A DNA stretch of 64,000 bases from Melieria omissa (Eukaryota > Arthropoda > Insecta > Diptera > Ulidiidae): NCBI GenBank assembly GCA_963971225.1, contig OZ020267.1:153379920-153443919 (forward strand), in the 5' to 3' direction. The translations under genes and the position numbers were made by a program. How positions within the stretch are numbered: the stretch's first letter is position 1; each line of letters opens with the position of its first letter. The notes below the pieces were generated by a model. The model was not told where the DNA came from, searched no databases, and was given only the letters and a program-made list of their open reading frames with translations. Below, piece by piece: positions 45,926-57,100 of the stretch.

Positions 45926-48900
45926 CTTGCACACTCGGCTCGTGGCAACAAACTCAAAGACGCAGCACGCATCGAAATGGCTGCGCGTGAGCTGATGGTA
46001 GGCGTGTTGCCAGCGACGTGCTGCGGCTTGCTTGGGGCATGCGAACGGGCAGCGACTTTTCGCAATTGCTTTCGAAAAGCTAAATGTGCCTTCAAAGAAT
46101 GTTCAGGGCGTCTTTACACCTTTAAGACTTTGCGCATTTTCCTTTCGTACGTTGTGCACTGCAGCGGTGCAATTTATGGCTTGCGCCGTTAACCTGTTGT
46201 TAACCCGTCGTTACCGCAAACATATCAACACGATTAAAACGTGTTAAACGCTCGTACGGCCAGCGAACGGCAGCCCAGTGCACTGGCTTTGCGTCGCCGC
46301 CGCTGTGGTCAGTGCCGAGCCACCAAAGTTGACCACAAGCAATGCAGGCAGTTTTCGTGGTTGATCACGCCCGCACGCGCTACGCAGCGAATGCCTTGTC
46401 AGCGCGTGGAGTGTTGCCGCGGCGGCCACTATGCAGCAGCCGGACTGGAATGTGGTTGCGTGCATCGTTGTTGTTGCTTGCTGCAGCATATACATAGATT
46501 TACGCAAATGGGTTGGAAAATGTTTGTAATTGAAATTAATTGGCCGCTGATTGCGTCCGTCAGTTTGGGCCATTAAATTGTGTTTGCAGCAAAGGAAGAT
46601 GATGAAAGTCCGAATGAGGAGAAAATATTAATAACATCAGACGAAAACTTCACTAAAAGCAAGCAATATATAATGATTTATTATCGGAGTTAATTGCAAT
46701 TAACTCCAACAAACTAAAATACTTAAAATTGTATTATTTTTCTCCTTCGAAGGCTTTAAATTTCAATTCTTAAATATATATAAAAAATCGCAAATCCCCT
46801 TTGATTGATTGTTTGATCAGCAAACTATTTTATTTATTTTACATTTTCAACACATGCGTGTTGGCAAAATACACCAAATAAAACATTTTGACACCAATGC
46901 AATCCATTCACAGTTTCAGAGTAATGTTGCCAGTTTTAGAACAACTATTGCACTCATCAACCATGTGCACAACCACTGGGTGAGTAAAATTAAGACTTTT
47001 CGTTGAGTTAGGGCACGCACCACAGTTTATATTCACCAAAAACATAGTTTTATGGTGCATGTCTTCAATGCGCAAAGAAGTGTGTGTCTGTACTGTCAAC
47101 TGTTATAATTGCTAGCATACCCTCAAAAGTGGGCATTGTTGGCTATTTAACATTTTGTCTGCTATTAACAGCCGTTCACAGCTTAGTTTCCACTACGCTG
47201 TTATTTAGCAACGAATCAATAGCAGCTGCAACTTTAACAGTTGATTTCGCTGTTATCGGCCGAAAATGTTATTCATGTTTATGGAGTTATGTTATGTTAT
47301 TCGACTGTTATTTGCGGCTCTGCTCAATGGCTGTAAATACGAGCAATGAAACTTCCTTTGTTCATGTATAATGTTTTAAATTTATGTAATGATTTTTTGA
47401 TTTTAAAGCAATGACACACTTTAATGATTATTAAATCCATTTTTTTTCAACATTTTAGCTTAATTAAAATATTTGTAAATTGAATTTTCATGTACATAGC
47501 TACCTGTTGTTAATTACGTCAATTGCGTTTTTGTAGTCATTAATGGCAGATTGATAAAATGGCAACATGTAAACAGGGCATTGTCGCGTTGGCTTTTATG
47601 CACACGGAAAATGGTCAAAGTTAAATTGTGCGTATAAATGAAAAAAAAAAAATCACGCCATCGCAAGTGGTTAGAGGCCAAAATTCGCGTAATTGCCAAT
47701 GATTGAATTTTCCATTAGCCGACCAAGAGGAACGACACAAACGGCGCACAATTAGCGCCATGGAAATCATTCCATTTCAAGTAAAAGCATAAATGCATAA
47801 TGACATTTATTGCTATAGAAAAGGTTTTTGAGATTTTTGCAGGAAACGAAATACTCATTCTCGTATATATTTATTAAACTTTGAAGTTGTTATTGATTTG
47901 AAAATGTATGTAAAATGACCAAAGGATATGAGTGTAAATACTTGAAGCTTGGGAAGGTGTGAGGCGTGTGGCTTACTCGTAGACCAATAAATATGCATCA
48001 ATCACTGATGAATGTGTGGATTGACAATATGCGTAGACGGATACACACAGCTGGGACAATTTCGAAGGGATGGCAACAGAGTGAAGAGAGAGTTTTGAAG
48101 AGGAGATTTTGAAAATTGTGAAAATTTTTTTAATGTTCATTATTCAGTTTTTATGAAATATATGATCAGAGCCCAACCTAACCTATAGAGTTCCATTTGC
48201 GATGGTAATTTTGTTACTATTCAACTCTGATTTTTAAGAGAGTTTTCTAAGAAAAATGTAACCAGCCGAATACCGGAAAGACTAACTAGCAACCACACAG
48301 ATTTACAGAAACAGTTTTCATACTTTCCCGTAGCACCTTTGCTTTCCTTCCATTCGGACACAAACTTTCCTTCGATACACTTTTTATTCAGTTGCCGAAC
48401 GAAATACTTGATGCATCCGTCCGTACCGGCTGTCTGTTCCTTTCCTTTTCGCTCTTTTTAGTTTTTTGCGAAACTCCGGTTAAGTAAAATTGAAGTAAAA
48501 ATTTGAGTAGACACACAAAAAGCGGCAACTAAGTGAAATCAAATGCATGTTTGCGTATTCCTATTGCAGGCGAAGCGAGGGCGCGCAGCAGTTGGCACAA
48601 GTTTCTTGTTTTAGGTGTTGTTGTTGTTAGCGCCATTGTTGCTGCTCTGCAGCTGGGCGGCGAATTTATTTATTGGGCGAAGTTTCTTTATTGCGGTTGT
48701 TGGCAATTGGGGAGCAGTTGGGGCGCGCGGCGACAACAACCGAATTCAATGGGGCAAAAATATTTGCAAATTTAACAAAGTCAATTGGACAGGATGACGC
48801 AAATGTTGCTGCGTGTGTGTGTGTGTGTGTTTGCTTGGCGGATGCGGATGCGCACCGCAAGCGGATGCGGATAGTGCTGGTGTCGATAGTGCGAGTGTGC

Positions 48901-50002
48901 GTTGTACAGTTAATGCTGTTAGTTGTTGCAGTTGGCCAACTTTTTTGCTGTCGTCGTTTTCGCTGCAACAGTGTTAAATGTGCATTGAATGAGTCGTATT
49001 TTTGGGTTCTGTGCTTATTTATGTGTCGTCCAAACACGTGTGTGACATTTTTTTTGCCAATGCATTCGGGTTTGCGTGTTTGACAGTTCTCGTGTTGCGA
49101 CAAAAAACGACACGGTTCTATTATTGAGCGCGACATGTGTGTGTTGGTTTAAAAAATGCATTTCATTTGCAATTCACGAGCATTTCGGCTGCAGCAATCC
49201 GCACTCTTAGCTCTACTTTTCGATGTGACAGGCGGCAGCATGAATTTGACGTTTTTCAATATGCTTTCGATATTTCTGTCGGCAGTCTATATTCCAGTGT
49301 TGAATTGCATTGGAGTTCAGATTTGTGCTTTTTCATGTAACTACGATCTGGCAATGCGATCTGCAGCTTCCGACCGTCAGTCAGACTTACTTCATTTGCA
49401 TTAATCCTTCAGCTTTCATTTGGAAAGCAGTTGCGGAGAAGGCTAATAAGTTAAATTGGGAACTTTTTAATGTGCTTAACAAGAATTATTTCAGAGTTTT
49501 AAGCTCTTTTGCTGGTGCACTTTAGTCCAGAAACTGTACACACAGAAGTGATTTTATAAGTTTTCATACATTTTTATTTAGAAAATACTGACTTGGTGTT
49601 TATTTGAAATGAAAGTGTCTTTAATATCTCGAATCATAGAACACAGTAGCCTTCAAATCACCTTCCTGGATACATCTACACCAGTAAATCCACAGAATAT
49701 AAATCTCATTGTTTTTTTGTACTTGAAAAGAGATACGAAGCAACCGGCGCCTCTAAAGTTAAATCCTAATTAAATAGTCAGTTTCTACGCGTTTGAATGA
49801 CTTCGAACTTATTGCGTGACGAAAGCCGCAGTTTCACTTGTTAACAAAAGATTTGATTCGATTCGACAACAGCACATTTTTTCAAGTTTGGTTCAAAGGT
49901 TAAGTCAAATAAAACCCAAATACTGAAAGTCTGACATTAGGCTTTAACCCGAATGTACCGCAATCCTTTTTCCTTCGAATTTTACAATACAATTTTTTTA
50001 AA
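45926..50002. other. Non-coding DNA, nothing recognised
   Basis: GC-richer patches at 45950-46570 and 48550-49080 with overlapping short frames. A TG tract lies near 48816-48831. No supported gene. Confidence 0.6.
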
Positions 50003-50344
50003 TCTATATATATAAAAGAAATTGGCTGTAAGTGGGTAAGCGATTCACGCTCAAACGGACCGGCCGATTTTCTTGGAGTTTTTTTGTTGGATTCGTATTA
50101 AGTCAGTTTAGGTTCGTGCGAAAAGAAAATTGCGGAAAATCGATCGGAAATTTTTTTTAATTTTTCACCGTGAATTCTGATAATTTCTGATAATTTTCAG
50201 ACGATAACGTTCGAACCACAAGAGACACACTCGGAGGCCCGAAAGGCCCATTGTGATACACATATTTCAACGGTTTCTGAACTGTGTATGCAACACTGTT
50301 TTGCCAACATATGTTACGGCACACATTTCAAGCGGATGGGGAAG

Positions 50345-50588
50345 GGAGGGAGGGACCTAGAGTTTAAAGCCGAATCCGAACGGCGATTGGCAGTTTTTCG
50401 TTCACACTTGGAGGTTTTGCCATTGCCTGCCAAGGGCGCACTTGTTCGATTCTTGTAACTCTCATTCCCTTCATGGGGATAGCGATAGAAGTATACGAGT
50501 TTTTCACCAGCCCGAGCCAGGAATCGAACCTGGAGCCTTTGGTATGAGAAGCCAGCGCGCTACCCGCTGGACTATCGAGTTCGGCTCG
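50345..50588 (-). repeat. tRNA-derived SINE-like insert within the Helitron
   Basis: On the minus strand it starts with a tRNA-like head, CCGAACTCGATAGTCCAGCG. The A box is within TAGTCCAGCGGGTA (50574-50561) and a perfect B box GGTTCGATTCC lies at 50530-50520, at pol III spacing. A non-tRNA body follows, ending CTCTAGGTCCCTCCCTCCC. The anticodon arm does not form a proper stem, so this is not a working tRNA gene. The body (TTCGGATTCGGCTTTAAACT, then AGGTCCCTCC) resembles a SINE body I recall from insect genomes. Confidence 0.6.
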
Positions 50589-50960
50589 AACCATAAGTCA
50601 CACATCAATTAAATTCGCTACGAACTTACTCTTTAGTTATGTCTTTCGACAGAGGGAATGGTGCGGGTATTGAACACGGGGGCGTGGCACCATCCATACA
50701 AGCTAAATCTTAATAGTTGAATATCTTCGAAGTTTTAAGTTATACAACACTGAAATTTAGTACCCCGTCGTCCCATAGATGAGTCATTCTACTGGTAAGA
50801 TTTAATGGGCGTTGGGGCGTGGCACATTTTTGTGACCCAAATATTTCGCTGAACTATAAGTCGCTCAGCAATGAAACTTAGTACGAACCCACCATTTTTT
50901 CTTTCGACAGAGAGCATTGTGCGGGTATTGAATAAGGGGGGTGGCACCGCCCATATAATT
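50588..50960 (+). repeat. Imperfect direct repeats inside the Helitron
   Basis: Two ~110-bp units start near 50588 and 50851. They share GAAC(C/T)ATAAGTC, TACGAAC, TCTTTCGACAGAG, TGCGGGTATTGAA and a GGGG-GTGGCACC block. A shorter match (TTCGAACCACAAGAGACACA) lies at about 50208, left of the SINE-like insert. Confidence 0.6.
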
Positions 50961-51178
50961 TAAATCTGGTTCAGGCGCAGTCCATTACTTGACTGAAACT
51001 TAGCAGCAACAATTCTAATTTGTGGGCCTCAATTGCGTTAAGCAGTAGCTCCTCCTCTTCCTTTAGTTTTTTTTCTTCGTCATTTTACATCGCCATAGAT
51101 TCGCCATCTCGCGTATTTCATTATAAAAAGACACACATCCAAATATCGTGCGAGACAAAGTTCGCCGGGTCAGCTAGT

Positions 51179-54012
51179 ATGAAATATAATTGAAAAATTT
51201 ATTTTGTTGAGTTCATTTTTGGTGGGACCACATATTAGACCACACATTAGATTAGATAAATCGATCTTTTGCGCTAGTTTTAAATTTGTTCATGATGTGG
51301 TTATCTACATAATTTTTACCTTCAGTGTCCAGTGACCATTTTCAATTTCATATATAAATTGCATCAACGTACATATGTAGATGTGCGCTGGTGAATGACT
51401 CATATTTGTGCGCACCGAGTGCGCGTAAGCGCACTGAAAGTTTGCTTGTGCGGTAATAAACGATATGGCAAGGCAACAAATATTGAATATTAATAATGCA
51501 AATAATAAAGCAATTTCAGAATTGCGTGTGAGTGTGTGTGTGTGTTTGCGCGCAGGTGAAATGCAGAATGTCGCAGAAAAACTGCAGCGCAAATATTTGC
51601 GCGGTTGCCAAAAACCACGCATCATCAAACACGCACTGACCCACAAAAGCAAGTCGCAAAATCGAAGTAAGCGACAGCGAAAACTGCAAATATCGCACAT
51701 AACGACTGTTCGAAATGCACACATATTATTGCCGAAATGAAACGAATGAACGCAAAAGCAGCGCCCACACATATGCACAAACATGCACAACAGACAGCAG
51801 GCGAAATTTAAATGCGTTCATTGTTTGCGCTTTATTGCGCCAACTAAAAACCGACTGTAGCACCGTTTCACACAGTCATTCTGTATGTCATAATGTGCGT
51901 ACTGTTTGTGTGTGTGTGTGTGAGCGAGTGTGGACATTGTATGAAATGCAGACATTAGCCACACTAGCAATAAGAATAACAATAATAACAACTCGTGCTC
52001 GTGGTTTTGCAGTTGCAGCAATTTTTTCGCTGGTGGTTTTGGTCGCATTGGTTGACGCGCGTGGATTTAATTTCAGTTGAAACCAGCAAACAATGCAATG
52101 CATTTTGGCCTGCGCGAAGAGGGGGCGGGGTGAGTGCGGCAGCACGCCGTCTGTTCATTTTTAAGTATTCATAAGCTTCAAATTATACGCGCAACACATA
52201 AATGATGGCATTTTAATCATAATAATCCATTAAAGTCTGCCTGCATATGGGCGAGTGTGAGTGTGTGTGTGAGTGCGGACGTGAGAGTGTGTGTGTGTGT
52301 GTGGGTTTTTGCGCGCCAGGATGGCTAAGTGTGGCAGTCATAAATAATGTAATTTAATCATTGCGCAATTGATGCGGCAACTCACGCATATTCGCACTTT
52401 TCACACATCCATTCCAACACACTCACACACACACACACATACAAATGTATACATTTGCTCATATATGAGCATAAGCAGCTGGCGAAATTAGCGTACTGAG
52501 CATAATTGTGCCAATGTGGCTCGAAAACGACTCACATATTTACGCACGTGGAGGGGGAATATGTGAAGCAAAGATGTGTCTGCATTGTTTATTACCGCAA
52601 TGCAGAAATAATGTGTGCGTTCTTATTGATTGAAGCATTTGTTTAATTGGCACGAGTGCCAAAACTGTCAAATTGGCCGCGCGGCCAACATTTGAATCCA
52701 TTCAGAATATTGTTTAAATCCAACTTTTGCTTTCATACATCCACATGCAAAAAATGTTTAAGCTCAAACAAATCCGTCAGCGGTGGTGTTCGTAGTTGAA
52801 AATTAAAAATTCTAATCTTTTCGCCTGCTTAAAATTCAGCCACGCTCCCAAAGTCATGAACAACTGCGTCACTTCGGACCAAATTACAAAAACCTTCACG
52901 CAAAGTATGCGTTCCGCTCTGTCAGCTGCCCACTTGTAATACCAGCTGTCTTACTTGATCTCGTCGCGCCGTGCTCCTTGGCGACGTTATCCTGCTACGT
53001 GCAATTTTTGGCCACTTTACGGTGGCGTTTAAAATGCGCGTCCCCGGTGAGTGGTTCGTGTAAAATCGCTTATAAGGCTCATTAAACACGGTGGCAAATT
53101 GTCAGCAACTGCAACTAACACGTCACGCCGGCGTGTCAACTGCGCTGCTCATCGGCCCCCACTGTCACGGAGCCTGACCGCTGCTGTCCAGTGCAGTGCA
53201 GAGTTTCGGCCCAACGGCCCAGAAATGAAAACGACATTCTCGCTTGCTTTTTTGTTTCTTATAATTTCAAGTTATTTTTATTACGTACTTAATAAAAAAT
53301 CAAATCCTTATGGCTAACTAACAATCCATTAACTAACCTTTGCAAGTTGCTTTTTGTTTCTTCTTCTTCTTCTCTTTCTCTAATAAATGCAGAAATTCTT
53401 TAGTGTCACTTTAGTTGTATTATTCTGTCTTTTGCGTTTAGTTAAGAGTTAAATTAAGTTATATTTTAACTATATTACTCGCAGTAGTGTTTTTCCTATT
53501 AAATTTCATTTAATATTTACGTTTATGAGTTATTTAAAATTACATAGCATAACTATTTACATTCTATTTTACAGTTTTACGGTATTGTTGCGGGCCTCTC
53601 CTGTTGGGCTTTGCTGTTGATTTCTGTGTGCTAGTTCGTACGCGTTTGTGTGCGCTCAGACTTAGTTGGTTGCATGCTGCGGCACTCGGCACCCGGGCAG
53701 GGAAAATGCAGTTTGGCCAAAATGTGATTTTGGCGTCCGGCTGCCTTTGGTCAGTGGCCTTTGAACTTCAGCCCACAGCTGTTGTGCTTATGACGCGCCA
53801 TTTCTCACTGCCGTCCCGGTCGCCCTGCGTGCACACGTACAGCGAGTCGAGTCGAGGCGGGACGGGACCAAGTGAGGTGTTTTTACTGTTGCGACCTTAA
53901 TTGCTGGCAGCATTGCAGCTTACTCGTGTTCCCGCTCGCCGCAATTATTCAACAGACGAAAAAGTTCCATGCGAGTACATGCGCTGTCGTTGGCTTTGAT
54001 TTAGAGCTAATT
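51179..54012. other. Non-coding DNA; right part should include the CadN2 3' UTR
   Basis: CA/TG tracts at 51528-51545, 51907-51922 and 52252-52440. The CadN2 3' UTR must extend leftward from 54012, but no clear polyadenylation signal fixes its end. Confidence 0.55.
52252..52303. repeat. Interrupted (TG)n tract
   Basis: GTGTG-rich stretch with GA/CG interruptions. A CA tract follows at about 52425-52440. Confidence 0.85.
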
Positions 54013-54149
54013 TTATAATACAACATTTTCCTCCTCCGCATCGCCGGATTTGGTTTTCGCCTTGTCGTGCACGTACATTGTGGCGAGCGCGTTGAAGCGC
54101 GGGCCCCAGTTTGCCAAATAGTTGAAGTCTTGATTCTCGTCATCGGTGC
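54013..54149 (-). CDS. CadN2: CadN2 last coding exon, distal catenin-binding tail and stop
   Basis: A 137-bp terminal exon with acceptor CATTTGCAG and stop TAA at 54015-54013. It encodes [20 protein letters not shown], then [12 protein letters not shown] and an acidic end (DAEEENVVL). Two bases complete the split Gly codon. The preceding intron (54150-55470) contains a DNA-transposon-like repeat. The 3' UTR should continue left of 54013. I did not find a convincing cleavage signal, so its end is undefined. Confidence 0.92.
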
Positions 54150-57100
54150 CTGCAAATGAGAATAGTGAAAATTCAAAAATTTAGTTGTGATTTTAAACAT
54201 GAAATGTGTAAAATGGTCGGTCTTCAATTAAGTAAATCCGTGTGTACATTAGACTGGATTTAGTGTTATGGAGATTCTTAATAATGGGGTAAAAAAGTGC
54301 ATGAACCAAAAAATTTTGGAGCTAGGGTGGGACTAAATGGCGTCGCATTGAGTTCAACGTTCACAAAAAAGCTGGGAAATTCCACAAACAAAATTCACAG
54401 CTTGTCAGAAGTTGCTCTTAGAGGGTTAAAATATATGAATGATCCCCCTAGTTTTCTCTACCGAACAATTCTTTCAAACATATTTTTATCCTATCTCCAA
54501 CCATTAATGGAGCTCCCATACAAGTTGATCGTTTTTTATAAAATGGGCTCCCATTGCTCCCAAATTGTCCCCAGATGTATCAAATGTATGACCGCCACCC
54601 ATTTATTTTCTCTTCCAAATGTTTCTTCCAAACATACCTATCCGCTAACTCCACGTCTAGTTTCTATGCCATTGGCTCCCCACTTGCAAATGTGGTAGTT
54701 AAGTAAACTGATTTCAATGATTTATTCAGCGATCGCCAATATTCTTGAGTACGAAAAATACAAAATTAATTAAGCTTCAGAAATTCACCAGAGGGCATCC
54801 CCCATACGATCGGATTTGTGACGTTATCAACTTTTGGGTTTCTACAAAGCAAAAATCAAAATGTATTGTCGAAACCCGATAAACCCCCTATTTCGATTAG
54901 TGTTAGATTTGATTAGGTTCAGAGGGCGTGTATTGAAAACCAGTAATTTTATTCAGAGGCATCATTGCCTATTGTGAGTACCCTCTATGACTGCCAGGAG
55001 AAGGCACATCGCTCTCAACTCCATGCCACGATGCGACGCCATTTAGCCCAACCCAGCTCCAAAATTTTTTGGCTCATGCTTTTTTTCACCAAACTGCATA
55101 AAACGAGAAGTTACGGAGCATCGAAATCGAAAAATCGTGCAATAAATCCAGTTTAATGTACATTAAGGATGCATGAAAACATTTGTAGTCGAAAGTAGTT
55201 CTATGTTACAAAGTAGTTTTTTAACTACTAAATTTTCAATTTCTTCTTTCACTCTCACTTGAAGAACTTTTGAAAATTGCCCAATTTTCAATCTTCAATT
55301 CCCTATTTACAATCCCTCGTTCAATATGACTTTTGAGTGATTGATTTTGTCTTACCAGCTACAATCGAAGCGAATCGACAAAGAACATTTTCCATACTCA
55401 ACGTCAGAATGTGTTTCCACCGAATTCATAGTGTCAGTAAAAAGTTTACATCTCTCTCTCACTCACTCACCTGATGCCAATGAACTCAGCGACTCGGCTA
55501 TGCTGCCGCTCCCCTCGAACGTGAAGTTGCGCAAGTCATCAAACGGCGGCGCATTGAGATCTTTGTCGAAGCGCTTCTTGCGCTCCTCCATCAGGAATCC
55601 AATGTTCAGCTCCTGGCCGGGCAGCAAAGTCATGACGGGATCTGTCGCAAATTATTGCAATAAAAAGCAAGACAACTTTAAATACCATTTTTTGTTTGGC
55701 GCGTACGTACAAGCAGAGCAGAGCAGAGCGAAAGCAGGTTCACATTAAATCCGGTAATATTATACGTGATAATATTTTCGTCGCCGTGTACTTGAACACG
55801 AGCGTTGCTACTCACATATTATTGGCATCTTGCAGGCGGCAATGTCGGGCGGCATGGTGCCGCCGGCTCCGATGGGTATTTGCAGCGGCGTGATGTCGAA
55901 CGCCGTCATGTCGTCCTCGCCGCCGCCCTCGTCGTCGTAACTAATGACGGTTTCGCGAACGTCTTTTTCGGGGCCGGCACGTTTCTTCTTCGTCGTCTTG
56001 CGTTTGCGATTGTACAGAACAAAGATAAGCGCCAGCACTGCAAGTATGACAAGTGGAAGAGGAGGGATTGCAATGGTTGAAGTTTGCATAAAATTGGACT
56101 TGGAGCAAAAGGAGTTTTGGCCTAATGGCGAGTACTCGCAAATATTCGAAGACCTAAGTTTTCTATGTGACAAATTCAAAAATTAAAACTTAAAAAATTT
56201 TAACAATAAATTGCAGGAGTCTGCACAAATATCTTTTGGCTTTTGCGTGCGCTGCATTTGGAAAAGCGAGGCCAAAATTAAACTCCCACCAAAATCATTA
56301 TAATTCACTTGTTTACAAACGTAATCACAATAAGCGCACATAAAACTTATTAAAACTTTTTCGCTATTCCTGTTGATGTTATTGCCGCCGGCGCAAGTTG
56401 AAAAGTTTCTGCGGCGCGCGAGCGAGTGGTGGTCACTATTTTTTGTGCATACTTGATGGCGCAACAGTTGTAAGGCGAATCCGCGGCGTTGCATTTCTTC
56501 AACTAAGTGTCATTATTGCGACTCCTCTGGGGCATTTGGGATTCCTCCACGCACAGAAATTTCCCCTCGAAATACGTTCGAGCCACACTTGAGAAGAGCG
56601 AAGTTGAGATATTGTGTAACATTTAGAAGCGAGGAAATCTAAAAATCATTTTACGCCTTAATAAATATGATAAATACAATATTCACTGAACTGTTTGGCT
56701 GATTTCGGCCAAATGCAATATAAATCTAATAAAAATTTTATGTTGTGGTATATTGATTTATTTTTGCAGTGTACTTGAGTTGTTGTCCCACAATTTCGCC
56801 GCTACCAGACAAGTTGTGAGCAGAAGTTGTGCGTTTGACTGCGACCAACGATGGCAGCAGCTGCAAGCCAAAGTAGCAAGAAGCCCGAATTCGAGTACTT
56901 CCGCTGTTTGAAAGTTGTGCTCAAATCGTAATACTCTCCACCGAAACGGAAGGTACACAGTAAAAAGGACCGTAAATAGGGCCAAGTCACGTTGTCATGA
57001 AAATGAATTCCAATATATTCAACGATATAGCTGGCAGTTGAAATGCGTCAAATACAGCTTTTGATCCATGTGGGTATTAATGAGAATTTGTTGTCCATAT

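Larger units (their letters stand above)
50003..51177 (+). mobile_element. Non-autonomous Helitron
   Basis: It begins TCTATATATATAAAAGAAAT and ends GGGTCAGCTAG, inserted between A (50002) and T (51178) with no target duplication. TC...CTAG ends, insertion between A and T, and a small stem (GCGA...TCGC, about 51151-51166) shortly before CTAG are Helitron hallmarks. At 1175 bp there is no Rep/helicase gene, so it depends on a partner element for rolling-circle mobilisation. It contains imperfect direct repeats and a tRNA-derived SINE-like segment. Confidence 0.85.

Noticed and set aside
45720..45995. Open frame encoding a repeated ILFYF protein
   Set aside because: It is only the translation of the ATTTT pentamer tract.
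50506..50590. tRNA gene on the minus strand (A and B boxes present)
   Set aside because: The anticodon arm does not pair properly and the sequence continues into a SINE-like body inside a Helitron, so it is a tRNA-derived repeat, not a working tRNA.
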